Assembly (NCBI RefSeq): GCF_963259705.1
Contig: NC_081842.1
Coordinates: 60,276,787-60,340,786 of the forward strand
DNA: 64,000 nt
Direction of reading: 5' to 3'
Source of the DNA: Myotis daubentonii
Taxonomy: Eukaryota > Chordata > Mammalia > Chiroptera > Vespertilionidae
Below are positions 34,008-44,761 of this stretch, piece by piece. Both the position numbers and the translations under genes were made by a program. Numbering within the stretch: the stretch's first letter is position 1; every line of letters begins with the position of its first letter. A model generated the notes under the pieces. It saw only the letters and a program-made list of their open reading frames with translations. It ran no database searches and was not told the origin of the DNA.

Positions 34008-34196
34008 CTTGCAAATCTGGAAATACTCCGAGGTCAGGGACTCCTGAATCTCTTCTCGGAGAAGCCCTGCGGGCCCTCCCGAGTGCGGGGCGCCGCTGCC
34101 AGCCCCACCGCCACTGTTACTGCCGCCGCTGCTCCCACTGCCAGGGGAGGAGGCAGTGAAGCCGTCCAAAACTTTTCGGAAATTAAACTTCTTCAT
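34008..34196 (-). CDS. STXBP5L: STXBP5L (tomosyn-2) first coding exon
   Basis: This exon encodes the N-terminus of syntaxin-binding protein 5-like (tomosyn-2), a large cytosolic protein with WD40 repeats and a C-terminal SNARE-like coil. The family binds syntaxin/SNAP25 and restrains vesicle priming in neurons and endocrine cells. The 63 codons start MKKFNFRKVLDGFTAS, continue through a Ser/Gly-rich stretch (about residues 14-44) and end with EEIQESLTSEYFQICK. This fits the tomosyn-2 paralogue; tomosyn-1 starts MRKFNIRKVLDG. The exon is followed on the minus strand by a perfect donor (AAG|gtaagt, GT at 34007-34006) and ends in phase 0. That matches the next exon, which begins TVRHG. The start codon at 34196-34194 has A at -3. 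Upstream is a possible acceptor (34211-34210), so the exon may extend to 34209 with a separate 5'-UTR exon in the CpG island. Seen directly: reading frame, donor and phase. Known: family function. Confidence 0.95.
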
Positions 34197-34240
34197 TTTT
34201 AAAAAAAAACTGTTGAGAAATTCAAAGGGGAAAAAAAGGT
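34197..34240 (-). promoter_or_regulatory. STXBP5L: Candidate splice acceptor just upstream of the STXBP5L start codon
   Basis: On the minus strand a long T/C tract (about 34239-34214) runs into ctcaacag (AG at 34211-34210), followed by T's and A's and then the ATG. This looks like a 3' splice site, so the ATG exon may be exon 2 (34008-34209) with a non-coding first exon inside the CpG island. The donor of that exon was not identified. Inference only. Confidence 0.5.
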
Positions 34241-34554
34241 GACTTAACTCATGGAATTATACCCAGGTAAAAGCGTTTAACTTTTCATTCGTCAAGGCAG
34301 CGGCTAGTACCCGTTTTACTACAATTGGCTCTAAAGGACTTAAAAAAAAAAAGTCAGGTTACATATTGCCACATTTTAATTCTAAAAAGCCTATCTTTCC
34401 AAATAAAAACCACAACTCCAAAAGCAACAGCATCTCCTCCCCATACATCAAATGTTTCAAGGGCTTCACCCCCAGCTGTGGCCATGCTTTCTCAGCACTG
34501 GGGTAAAAATAAAAGGCGGTGTCATCATCGTCATTAGCATTATATCATCATTAT

Positions 34555-35665
34555 TATACAATCACACCGGGGTCCCACACACCGGGTCTCCGTCTCGCTC
34601 TCGGGGCGGGCTTTCCAACTAAGGGTGCAGCTCGGAATATTTCACGTTCAGAAAAATGATGCTGGGGAGGGGGGTGGGGGGAGGAGGGAGAGGAAGCCGG
34701 TACACCAGCTTCTGGACTGTCCCCCAGTCGTCTTCAATGCTCCCCCTTTTCAATAGGAAATGGGATGGGGGTGCTTTTTCCATCCCCCACCCCAAACACC
34801 CCGGACCCCAAACCCTCTGCGGGTGACCTACAGCAACAGCTCACGGGAGGGGCGAGCGACGGCGCCAGCTGCCCCCGCTTCTCCCTGCGCTGCCCCCCTT
34901 CCCACCCCGCGTTTGGGCCCCCCTCCCTCCCTCCTCTCCCCGTTCCACCCCCCTCGTGCCCCGCTTTGCCCGCAGCCGCCACCGCGCTGGCCCGCCAGTC
35001 CGCTCTCCCCGCAGCACAGCGGCGGCTCTTGCGGGACGTGAAGCAGCGGCGGCGACGGCTGCGGCCCGAGTCCCGCCTCTGCCAGCTGGGCGCGCAGAGC
35101 CGCGCGCGGCTCCCGCCGTCCCTCCCGGGGCCGAGCGCCCGGGCTCCGGGCTCTCTCGCCCGCGGACGCGCGAACACAGACCCCGTCGCGCAGACATTCT
35201 CGCGCGGGCGCCCACGCTCCCAGACGCACACACAGGTGTGAGGGAGCCGCGCTGGACGGCGGCGGCGTCCGCGCCCCAGAGGGAGGACTATCTGACCCCC
35301 GACTTCAGCACCTTCCTCCGCCGCCACGAGCTGCCTGCCAGCCGGGAGGCTCCGGGCGCGGAGGGAGGCGGGCTCGCAGGCTTCGGCCCGGCTCCGGCCG
35401 CGTCTCCAGTCCCTTCGGTCGCGGCGCGCGGCGCTCTCCGAGGTCCTAACGGAGCGAGCGAGCTCCACTGCAGGCTCCGCCCTCCCGCCGTGGGAGGCAA
35501 GCCCCGCCCCCGCCCGCCCCCTCGCTCGCCCCGCCCTCTCCTGCCGGGCCGCGCGGGCCGGGGGAAAAGGGGCGGAGAGCGCCGGACATCAAAGGGCGGG
35601 AGTAGCTTCCGCTCCAGTCCTAGGCTGGATGGGGCCAAGTGCCAAAGCCCAGAAGAAATTTGAGG
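34555..35665 (-). promoter_or_regulatory. STXBP5L: CpG island, likely STXBP5L promoter and 5' UTR source
   Basis: This is an abrupt GC- and CpG-dense block in an otherwise AT-rich window, lying just upstream of the STXBP5L start codon. It holds several GC boxes (for example 35500-35520, 35530-35537 and about 35570, with GGGGCGGG near 34603). CCAAT/ATTGG boxes lie just beyond its outer edge. No TATA box stands out, which is usual for CpG-island promoters. The start site cannot be fixed from sequence. Large open frames on both strands here are GC-bias artefacts. The 34197-34555 interval between island and ATG is AT-rich and may be a 5'-UTR intron. Confidence 0.85.
34660..34690 (+). other. G-quadruplex-prone G-rich tract
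   Basis: The plus strand (template strand for STXBP5L) has runs of G4, G6, G6 and G3 separated by one to four bases. This satisfies the usual G4 pattern. It lies at the gene-proximal edge of the CpG island. Confidence 0.6.
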
Positions 35666-35790
35666 ATTGGACGAAGGAAAAGCCAATGAAGGGGGGAGGG
35701 GAGAATTTGAAAAGGTAGGTGCAGTGTTTGATTGACAGCGGGATTGGCCAGTATGCTGGGCGGCCGTGCTTTAGGGGTTGTAATTGGCGC
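35664..35790 (-). promoter_or_regulatory. Upstream cluster of CCAAT boxes with a PBX/MEIS-type site
   Basis: Within about 120 bp beyond the CpG island there are CCAAT boxes in both orientations (ATTGG near 35666, CCAAT near 35682, ATTGG near 35743, AATTGG near 35781). A TGATTGACAG decamer lies at 35729-35738, matching the PBX-MEIS/PREP composite site. NF-Y-type clusters of this kind are common at CpG promoters. Motifs were seen directly; function is inferred. Confidence 0.5.
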
Positions 35791-36559
35791 TACCTGTTGA
35801 AGGACGCAAGTGTGAATCAATAGAATGCCTGGAAGCGAGCGAACTTGGGCTCGCGGAGCCCCAGGCTTTCGGAAGGTGTTCCCTAGGTCTGGCTCTGGAC
35901 AATATTGTGCATCTGACAAGTGTTTTTGCAGTTTATCACCTCTTTGAGCCTCATCCCGCTCTCCAGGTTCATCTGTTGGCTTCCCTCGGTGCCCTGCCAC
36001 CTGTGCAGTCGTGTAACGGGTCTGCCAGAGTGAACTGTATTTCAATAGTGCTTTGGTATATACTATATGGCCTTAGAGAAACTAAGGAATTAATTGTTCA
36101 CCTTGTTCCCTATAATACGTTTCCCCATTTTCACATGTACCAAGATTTAAAAAAACAGACTTCACAGTAAACGGTGTCAAGAATATATTTTAAGGTTTGT
36201 CTATGAGTCACAGTGATCACTTTAAAAGATGCACTGTTCGTTGCAGGATTTTTTTTTTTTTTTAACAGCATCAGGATAGAAAGATTTTGATCTAAGCCCC
36301 AACTTGCTACTGAATTGGGGAAATTTTGTACAATTTCTTAGTCTATGAAAATAAAGGGCAGCTGAGGGGGCTCTAGCTGTACACTTCAATCTGGGCAAAA
36401 CAACAATCATACCAAATATTCTTACATTTTAGAAATCTAGAGTTGTAACTGGCGAGATGAGACCTCCGTTCTTATCTTCTTGAAGGAGTGATTTCAATCA
36501 AGCGATAAAGGGCAGCAAAGCAAGCAAGAATGTATCGGCCGCAGTAAAAACACACTTAG

Positions 36560-37170
36560 GATAGTGAAACAAGGAAGGGCATAGAAGAAGCAGCAGGAGA
36601 GCCTAGGTCCAGAGGATTTGCCTAGGACCAGTTGCCGCTGCCCGTTGCTCCCCAAGTTGCAAGTCTTCTGGGGTCCCTTGGAGGGAAGAAGGGGGAGAAG
36701 AGAATGGCGTGGGTGTGCTCCCCTGGCAGAAACCAGAAAGCGGGCACTGGGTCCTTTGTGTTGAGGGTATTTCTCTCTCTCTCTTGCAGGTGGGAATCTT
36801 AGGGGTGGTCTTCGGGGAGGGCGTCAGTGAATATTCAGCAGCTTTCTAGGCGTGTTCTTTCAAGGTCGCAATCTCCACCGATTGGACCTCACCAGGGCAG
36901 GGGGTCATTAGTAATTGCAGCTGGTCCTGAGGCAGCCAGGGCATCACTTGTCTGATTGGCTGCTTTTCTGGGCCTGGAGCTGAAATACGCCTGAGGCCTA
37001 GATGTTATCTTTAGGGAGGAAAAGGTCAGGGGGTCTAAACTCCAGGACCAGCGATATGCTCGGGAGGAAAGGTTACCCTGGGGGTGAGGTCCTGTTTTCT
37101 CCGTTTAGCCCCTTAGTAGGCACCCAGGGCTTTCCATCCTGGTGACCTTCTGTACCTGGTCCATTGTCCT
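36560..37170. other. Repeat-free upstream stretch with CCAAT boxes, possible enhancer
   Basis: I recognise no transposon here. The stretch is moderately GC-rich and contains GATTGG/ATTGGC boxes (about 36878 and 36955) and balanced sequence of the kind seen in regulatory DNA 1-2 kb upstream of a promoter. No gene. The preceding 35800-36560 is also unannotated, apart from a T-run near 36250. Confidence 0.3.
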
Positions 37171-37218
37171 TGCTCTGCTCATGTCTTTCTAACTGCCTAT
37201 AACAGAATGACCTCTTTC

Positions 37219-37246
37219 TTTGTGTGTGTGTGTGGGGGGGGGGGAG
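37219..37246 (+). repeat. (TG)n-(G)n tract
   Basis: Short TG run followed by a G run. Confidence 0.85.
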
Positions 37247-37259
37247 AAGAAGAGGGAGT

Positions 37260-38085
37260 GGAGGTGAGAGGGGGTAAAGGGGGAAAGAGAAAGGAGTTGC
37301 TCAAGGTAACATAGCAAGGTAAAATAAGCCTATACCAAGTGGTGGTTAGCAAAGAAATGGCAAGGATGGAATAAAGCCCAATTTTTTCAAATCCTCAATG
37401 CTTACCCACTCATTTTGAATTTTTCAGTACTTAATGTCTCTTTGAAATCTCCCGAAAAATCCCAATACTGCCTGTAGTCTCCATGGCCACAGCTAGATAG
37501 TAAAACTCTTAAAGGCAGGCATATAATGTTATTTTTCTCCTATGTTGTTAAGCAGCTAGCAAAATGTTTCACATATAATTGGCACTTAAAGGATTTTGAA
37601 CAGTTAGTTTATTAATGGTTATTACTAAAAGATTTATGAGATGGTATCCTGTTTGGGAAGGGTGTAAACAAATGCCACATCTGATGTTAACTAGATTTTG
37701 GGAGGGTTCCAAATACTTTATTAGATTCTTAACAATATGTATCTTTGTCTTTTTACTTTTATTTTTTTTGCTTTTCTTTTTCCTGGCCCATTTCACCTCC
37801 AATCATGGGTGCCTATTAAGGCTACAGAATTTGCTTTCCTCTTAATTTCATCGGGCTTTCCTTTAAATGGATGGGGTGGTAGTGTTGTTCTAACTCTTTG
37901 AGAAACACGCATTGTTGTCTAAAATAATGGATTTAGATATCTTCCTTCCCGTCACCAGAAAGTCTGTTGGTAGCTCCTTCATTTTCAAGTAAATGAAAAT
38001 AAGCCTATACCAAGTGGTGGTTTGGCCTTTTGATATGGGGTTGAAAGAAGACGATATCCTGATTCAGCAAAGTGAGATGTAACTC
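37260..38085. other. 5' flanking DNA, nothing recognised
   Basis: No gene. A phrase AATAAGCCTATACCAAGTGG occurs twice (near 37324 and 37999), a short local duplication. Confidence 0.45.
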
Positions 38086-38104
38086 TTTCAAGAAAACCCC
38101 TTAA

Positions 38105-38327
38105 CCCTAACCAGTTTAGCCCAGTGAATAAAGCGTCGGCCTGCGGACTGAAAGGTACCAGGTTCGATTCCAGTCAAGGGCATGTACCTTGGTTGTGGGC
38201 ACATCCCCAGTAGAAGGTGTGCAGGAGGCAGCTAATCAATATTTCTCTCTCATCGATGTTTCTAACTCTCTATCTCTCTCCCTTCCTCTCTGTAAAAAAT
38301 CAATAAAATATATTTTTTTAAAAAAAG
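38105..38327 (+). mobile_element. Ves SINE
   Basis: Flanked by AAGAAAACCCCTTA duplications; CATCGATGTTTCTAAC subtype. Confidence 0.94.
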
Positions 38328-38659
38328 AAAGAAAACCCCTTAAACCACCCATCACTAACACTGTAGTATCTTAGCAAACTAGGTGATGGTTTTTATTCTA
38401 AAAATTGGGGGAGAACTGAAAATGAAAAAGTACACAAAACAGACTGACAAAGATTCTGCTTGAGGACCCTGAGGGGAGTTCACTGGCCTACTTGAGTTAA
38501 AAAAAGAGGTGACAGTAGATACCCTTTCAGATGGGAAAATAGGAATAAAAGGGAAAACAAGTCAGAATATAAAAGTATTTACAAACAAATACAAGAAGCC
38601 TAAAAAGTAAAATATGATTAGAAGGCTGACCCTGTGGACTCTTTGAGATTTATTTATTT

Positions 38660-38876
38660 ATTTATTTAGTATATTTTTATTGATTTCAGAGAGGAAGGAA
38701 GAGGGGGAGAGAGATAGAAATATCAATGATGAGAGAGATCATTGATAGGCTGCCTCCTGCATGCCCCATACTGGGGATTAAGCCTGCAACTTGGGCAGGT
38801 GCCCCTGACCAGAATCAAACCTGAGGGCCTTCAGTCCGCAGGCCAACTCTATCCACTGAGCCACACCAGCTGGGGC
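38660..38876 (-). mobile_element. Ves SINE
   Basis: Reverse copy with TTTATTTATTTATT tail region and GCCCCAGCTGGTGTGGCTCA head (reverse). Confidence 0.92.
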
Positions 38877-38879
38877 AGG

Positions 38880-39745
38880 ACTATTTTAAATGTCTTTGTT
38901 CCTGCACCATAGATAGCAGAGTACCCTATGCATAGTAAGTGTCCAGTAAGTAAAAATCTTAACATAATTACAGTCTCATAGAGAGAGAACCTGTGGACAG
39001 AGGATACTGTGATGCCAATTCACAAATTGTAAGCAAAGGATAGAAATGAACAAGAAACAGAGTGCACCATGTAAATTACAGCCTAAAAATCTTGCTAGGT
39101 GAGAGAGGCAATAATGAAATATTTATGGAAACAAATTTCATTCTTAATAAATTAAAGAGAAATAAGATGTAAACCATCTGGTATAGGGAATGAGACCAGG
39201 CCATGAATATACCTTATAAATAATGTAGGAAACTTTACAATTGGGTCAGATAGCAATAAAAGAGAGCTTTGATCATTTTACTGCAAAGTAGGAGAATACC
39301 TCATGGAGAGGAGTTTCTGATAAGCCATGATGTTTTCTGAAAATTACAAGTATGAAGAATTGCAGGAAAGAAAGTCTAAGTTTGGTTCTTGGAGCAAAAT
39401 CATATAAATCACTCAAACAAACCTATAACATTGGGAAGATTTTATTTTAGGATATATGTAAAAAATATATTACAACTCACTTTAAGAGATTGTGACCTTG
39501 GACTCAAGCCAATAATGAAACTAATAGAAGCTGCTTTTTCACATCTTTAAAAAATAAAATCAAATAAATGTAGAAAGTACTTTACACACAGATTTGCTAA
39601 ACTGATTAGGCTTGAAGAAAACTAAGCCAAATTGACAAAATACATATAAATAAAATATAACAAGTTCTACCAGTTATTTAGCTCCTATGTGCCTGGCTAT
39701 ATGGTGAAATTTACAACCATCTCTTTTAATTTGATCCTTATTATA
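38880..39745. other. Flanking DNA, nothing recognised
   Basis: AT-rich with no gene. Confidence 0.4.
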
Positions 39746-39751
39746 ATTATA

Positions 39752-40529
39752 CTAGAGGCCCGGTGCACAAAAATTTGTGCACTCGGGGGGGGGGGGTCCC
39801 TCAGCCCGGCCTGTGCCCTCTCACAGTCTGGGACCCCTTGGGAGATAACGACCTGCTGGCTTAGGCCTGCTCCCGGGTGGCAGAGGGCAGGCCCAATCCC
39901 TAGGTGCAGCCCCTGGTCCGGCTCAGAGCAGGGCCGATTGGGGAGTTGGTGCGCCGCCCCCTGTCATGCACAGAGCAGGGCGGATCTGGAGGTTGCGATG
40001 CCACGCTCAGTCACGCTCAGGGTAGGGCCGATTAGGGGGTTGGGGCACCGCCCCCTGTCACACTCAAGGCAGGGTCGATAGGGAAGTTGCGGCGCCACCC
40101 CCTGTCACACACAGAGCAGGGCGGATCAGGGGGTTGGGGCACTGCCCCCTGTCATGCACAGAGCAGGGCCCATCACGGGGGTTGGGGCTCTGTACCCTGT
40201 CACACACAGAGCAGGGTCGATCAGAGGGTTGAGGAGCTCCCCCGTCACACACAGAGTAGAGCCAATAGGGGAGTTGGGGCACCGCCCCCCGTCACACACA
40301 GAGCAGGGCAGATCAGGGGGTTGGGGCGCCGCCCTCTATCACCCACAGAGCAGGGCCGATCAGGGGGTTGGGGCGCTGCCACTGTCACACTCAGGGCAGG
40401 GCCGATGGGGAGGTTAGGGCACTGCACCCTGTCACACACAGAGCTGCAGGGCGATCAGGGGGTTTGGGCGCTGCCCTCTGTCATGCTGATCCCGGTGCCG
40501 GGAGGCATATTACCCTTTTACTATATAGA
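39752..40529 (-). mobile_element. Helitron with a 47-bp minisatellite
   Basis: Reverse 3' end CTAGAGGCCCGGTGCACAAA at 39752 and reverse 5' end CCCTTTTACTATATAGA at 40529. The body is a tandem array (39915-40490). A second Helitron abuts it. Confidence 0.9.
39915..40490 (+). repeat. 47-bp minisatellite, about 12 units
   Basis: The CTGTCA anchor recurs at about 40055, 40102, 40149, 40197, 40243, 40290, 40337, 40384, 40430 and 40480. A typical unit contains CCGCCCCCTGTCACACACAG and GGGGGTTGGGGC. Open frames across it exist because units vary in frame, not because it codes. Confidence 0.9.
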
Positions 40530-41080
40530 ATAGAGGCCTGGTGCACGGGTGGGGGCTGGCTGGTTTGCCCTGAAGGGTGTCCTGGATCAGGGTGGGAGTC
40601 CCCACTGGGGTGCCTGGCCAGTCTGGCTGAGGGGCTGAGGGCCGTTTTCAGGCTGACGGGTGACTGAAGCTCCCAACTGCTCCTTTTTTTCCTTTTTCAT
40701 TTTTTATTCTGGGCCAGCTTTAGCTCTGAGGCCTCAGCTGCTGAAAACAGGTTTCTGGCCTTTGTTTACCGTCTGTATTTGATACAGTGTTGCGGTCCGG
40801 CTGGCTGAAGCTCCGCTGAGTAAAGCAGGTTTCTGGGGTTTTGTTTAGCTTCTATATTTGCAACATAGTTGCTTAGAGTTGCAGCTGAGAGGCCGGCAAG
40901 TCAGGCGGGGAACGTTGGAGTCCACAGTCACTGAAGCAAGCAAGCCTCCCTGTTCGCATCAGCTGCCTGGCTGCCGGCAGCCATCTTGGCTGGCAGTTAA
41001 TTTGCATATCTCCCTGATTAGCCAATGGGAAGGGTAGCGGAGTGACACCAATTTGCATGTTTCTCTTTTATTAGTGTAGA
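40530..41080 (-). mobile_element. Helitron of the TCTACACTAATAAAAG subfamily
   Basis: It follows the previous Helitron without a gap. It starts TAGAGGCCTGGTGCACGG and ends CTCTTTTATTAGTGTAGA. Inside, two copies of AAAACAGGTTTCTGG / AAGCAGGTTTCTGG with following TTTGTTTA sequence form a direct duplication about 80 bp apart. Shares its 5' end with 54183-54801. Confidence 0.88.
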
Positions 41081-41084
41081 TAAG

Positions 41085-41230
41085 ACAACTGTGGTCTCAT
41101 TTTATCAGTAAGGAAATTTGAGACTGAGAAACATTTGAGAAATTGACCCAAGGTCATTTAAGTGGATAACCTAGTCTTCAAATTCAGGCTAACTTATAAG
41201 ATTATTCTCTTAATCACTTCCCTATTACTA
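41085..41230 (-). mobile_element. MIR SINE remnant
   Basis: Antisense MIR: TCAGTAAGGAAATTTGAGACT, GACCCAAGGTCATTTAAGTGG. Confidence 0.6.
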
Positions 41231-41302
41231 ATTAGAGAATTAAATAGGAACTGGAATAGGAAAAAGGTGGGAGTTAATTCTTCTGAAATAGTTGAGTATG
41301 TG

Positions 41303-41707
41303 TGTATTAGTTTGCTAGGGCTGCCATAACAAAATACTATAGCCCGGGTGTTTTAAACAACAGAAGTTAATTTTTCTCACAGTTGTGGAGACTAGAAGTC
41401 CAAGATAAAAATATTAGGAGGTTTAGCTTCTTGTGAGGCCTCTCTCCTTGGCTTGCATATGACTTCCTTCTTACTGTATCCTCACATTGTCTTCCTCTGT
41501 GTATATTCATATTTGTGTTTCTGTGTGTCCAGATTTCCTCTTCTTATAAAGACAGTAGTCAGGTAAGATTAAAGCCCCTCCCAATGGCCTCATTTTTACT
41601 TAATCACTTCGTAAAGGTCCTATCTCCAAATACAGTCACATTCTAAGGTACTGGAAATTAGGACATTAACATATGAATTCTGGGGAAACACAATTCAGAC
41701 CATAACA
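41303..41707 (-). mobile_element. MaLR-type solo LTR
   Basis: Antisense ERVL-MaLR LTR, running TGTATTAGTTTGCTAGGGCT to CAATTCAGACCATAACA, with the reverse polyadenylation region near 41355. TG...CA ends are conserved. No internal viral genes. Confidence 0.75.
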
Positions 41708-41759
41708 AATGACAAATTCGACATTCTTTAAGCAGAACATCCACAATAAAACTGGACTG

Positions 41760-41960
41760 TATAGACAATTTTACATTTAGTTTCTCATTTAATCCTCAAA
41801 TCATTCATGTATAATAGCTATTGATAACTCTATTTTACAGGTGAAAGAGAAAACGGAAGCAAAGAAAGGTTAACTAATATGCTCAACATCATACATCTAG
41901 TAGTTTGTGAAATAGGAATTTAGGCTCATATAATCTCAAAATTCTTTCCTCATGCTGTAA
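41760..41960 (-). mobile_element. MIR SINE remnant
   Basis: TAACTCTATTTTACAGGTGA and TTAACTAATATGCTCAACAT fit antisense MIR. Confidence 0.6.
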
Positions 41961-41964
41961 GCTT

Positions 41965-43085
41965 TCTTTGGAGAAACCAAAGAAATTCTATTATGTAGAT
42001 ATTAGAAAAGAAAATTATTATAAAATTTAAACATTAGGATACCAGAATTTAAAAGGGTGGGGGAGGAAATATCTGCTAAGGAGTTTGGACACTAGAACTA
42101 AAAAGGAATCTTGGAGTTGGGGAGTGAGTACTAGAAGCAGAGAACTTTGGGGATGGCAAGCTAATAGGAAGTTCTCATCTCACAAGAAATCTCAGCATAC
42201 TTTGAAATATATTAAGAGTCCCAGAGGAGAATTCCACTAATATAGAAGAAATCAGTTATTCAATACCTAATTAGACATAGCAAGGCCACTCTAAATGGCT
42301 CAGACAGGCTGTAGTGTCAGGGAATATCAAAACATCTAGAATTTGGGTAGAGAGAGGGTAATGACTCAAGGCTTACTGTAGGACCAAGATGGCAATTATT
42401 TACCTTAGCAAGTGTGGACACTTCTGATCTGCTCGCTATGAAGTACCAAGTCTTGGACTGAGCTACCTAATTTATCATTCATTTCTGATTCCTCAGGGAA
42501 AGTTATAGCACCATTCTTTATTATTTGCCAGTCTAGGAATTAGAATTTTATTGAGAGGACACACTTGGAAAACGGGTTCCACCTGTATCCTTTCTGGCAA
42601 AATTTTCAAGAGGATTATGAATTTTCTTTCCTAAGTCTTCATCCAACTTTTTTTTTGGACCTTATTGTACATTCTTCAGGAGGGGTACTGGTTGATACTT
42701 GTCAGCTTTCTGTCATATGGCAATGAGCACTGAAATACCTTATTTAGACTACTCCAAGCCCAAAACTTGGAGAAACCACAGGGATAATTAAATAATGTTA
42801 TATCTCTCATGAATTTGAGATATGCAGTCAGGGGTCATTAAGATAGACCCAAAATATACAAAGTATGGCTCAGCACACAATCAAAGACACAACTGCAAAC
42901 AGAACTCAGCCCTTGTAGGGCAAATCTCAAATATTTGCTATTAAACATGTAATTAAAATAAGCTCTTTGTGCAACTTTTAAAATAGATTTTCACATATCA
43001 GTCCATTACATTGGGATGTGGTAAGAGAAAGGAATTCGGTGTTGGGACAAGACTAAATTTGCCCTTTTAGCCTCTAAGCTTCAGT
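41965..43085. other. Flanking DNA, nothing recognised
   Basis: No gene or named repeat seen. Confidence 0.4.
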
Positions 43086-43086
43086 T

Positions 43087-43090
<4 letters not shown>

Positions 43091-43137
<47 letters not shown>
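43091..43137 (+). repeat. (TA)n microsatellite
   Basis: About 23 TA units. Confidence 0.95.
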
Positions 43138-43138
<1 letters not shown>

Positions 43139-43314
43139 TATTATAAGGAACAAATGAAGTTATATCTTTAAAAGTGATTTGTACAATGCAAACCACTTTA
43201 TAAATATATTGTTATTTTATTCATTATTCTTTTGTTTAGTGAAATAGTTTATACAAAGTGACTCTAGAGTTGAATTTATTCTCCCATTATCCTATCTAAT
43301 AAAGAGGTAATATG

Positions 43315-43541
43315 GCCCTGACTGGTTTGGCTCAATGGATAGAGTATCAGCCTGCGGACTCAAGGGTCCCTGGTTCGATTCCAGTCAAGGGCATGTACCT
43401 TGGTTGTGGGCACATCCCCAGAAGGGAGTGTATAGGAGGAAGCTGGTTGATGTTTCTCTCTCATCGATGTTTCTAACTCTCTATTCCTCTCCCTTCCTCT
43501 CTGTAAAAAATCAATAAAATATATTTTTAAAAAATTTTTTT
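43315..43541 (+). mobile_element. Ves SINE nested in a Helitron
   Basis: AAAGAGKTAATATG duplications flank it, so the SINE arrived after the Helitron. Confidence 0.94.
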
Positions 43542-43628
43542 AAAGAGTTAATATGCAAATTGACCATCACTCAAACACACAAGATGGCTGCCCACATGTG
43601 AACACAAGATGGCTGCCACAAGATGGCC

Positions 43629-43990
43629 AGCAGGGGAGGGCAATTAGGGAGAACCACGTCTGCAGGGGAGGGCAGTTGGGGGGAACCAGGCTGGCAGGGA
43701 GGGCAGTTGAGGGGAACCAGGCCTGCAGGGGAGGGCAGTTGGGTGCAACCAGGCCTACAGGGGAGGACAGTTAGGGGCAACCAGACTGGCACAGAGGGCA
43801 GTTAGGGGTGACCAGGCTGGCAGGGAAGGGCAGTTAGGAGTGACTGGGCCTGCAGGGGAGGACAGTTAGGGGCAATCAAGCTGGCAGGGGAGCAGTTAGG
43901 CATCAATCAGGCTGGCAGGGGAGTGGTTAGGGGTGATCAGGCTGGCAGGCAGAAGTGGTTAGGGGCAATCAGGCAGGCAGGCGAGCGGTT
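43629..43990 (+). repeat. 32-bp minisatellite, about 11-12 units
   Basis: Units contain GGCAGGGGAGGGCAGTTAGG and GGCAACCAGGCT. Preceded by a triplicated ACAAGATGGCTGCC motif (43576-43626). Confidence 0.9.
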
Positions 43991-44454
43991 GGGAGCCAGC
44001 AGTCCTGGATTGTGAAAGGTGTCCCAGATTGGAGAGGGTGAAGGCTGGGCTGAGGGACACTCCCCCCCCCCACCCCCAGGCACGAATTTTGTGCACCAGG
44101 CCTCTTGTTATTGATATTAAGTCCCTTGCATCTGTGGATTCACTGTTGTTGAAACTGAAGGAAAGCCAGAAGGTTTAGACTAGATGAACTTTAAGGTTCT
44201 TTCCAATCCAAAATTCTATTTTGATATGATTTATTTAGTCAAAGTTCACTGTATTCTCTTCTTAAATACAACAAAGGCTCATAGAAAAGCAATTAAAGGA
44301 GTATCCATAAAGGTACTGGCCAACAGAGATGAACTACAGCCTACACAGGAGTCCTAAGAATATCTGTCTACCAATTAGAGATTCCTGGAAATCACATTTC
44401 AATTAATATTTATATGCATGTGCACATATAACTGATTATAAAAGTAAGGTATGC

Positions 44455-44637
44455 TGCCCAGCATTGTGGTCAGTCCAATTTCAGCTCAGGGCACATCCCC
44501 AGGTAGTGGGTTCAATCTCTGGTGGTGGCTATGCAAAAGGCAGCTGATTGATGGTTCTCTCTCATCAATGTTTCTATCTCTCAGTCCTTTTCCCTTCCTC
44601 TATCTCAAAATCAATAAAAACATATTAAAAAATAAAT
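44455..44637 (+). mobile_element. Ves SINE (old, internally deleted)
   Basis: Bounded by AAAAGTAAGGTRTGC duplications. The A-box region is damaged. Confidence 0.9.
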
Positions 44638-44761
44638 AAAAGTAAGGTGTGCTTATTATAGAAACTTTAGGAAATCTAAACATTTCTTTCTAGTTCTCTT
44701 CAGGACATTTTTAAACAAATTGGAAGTGTCCAGTGTATATCATTTATTCCTGTTATTGATT

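Larger units (their letters stand above)
43290..44107 (+). mobile_element. Helitron with 32-bp minisatellite and nested SINE
   Basis: TCCTATCTAATAAAGAG start. The 3' end is GCACGAATTTTGTGCACCAG followed by GCCTCTTG, a mutated CTAG. A Ves SINE (43315-43541) sits near the 5' end. Confidence 0.9.

Noticed and set aside
34734..35663. Overlapping long open frames on both strands in the CpG island (up to 244 residues)
   Set aside because: Arg/Ala/Gly/Pro-rich in all frames, a typical result of high GC with few stop codons. No domain, and several frames overlap the same DNA.
39915..40490. Regular repeats that could suggest a CRISPR array
   Set aside because: Units are contiguous without unique spacers, lie in a eukaryotic Helitron and have no cas genes.
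39689..40667. Open frames of 87-148 residues with repeated HTEQG / THRAGP-like units
   Set aside because: They follow the 47-bp minisatellite in a Helitron; the repeat unit is not a multiple of three and frames rotate through it.
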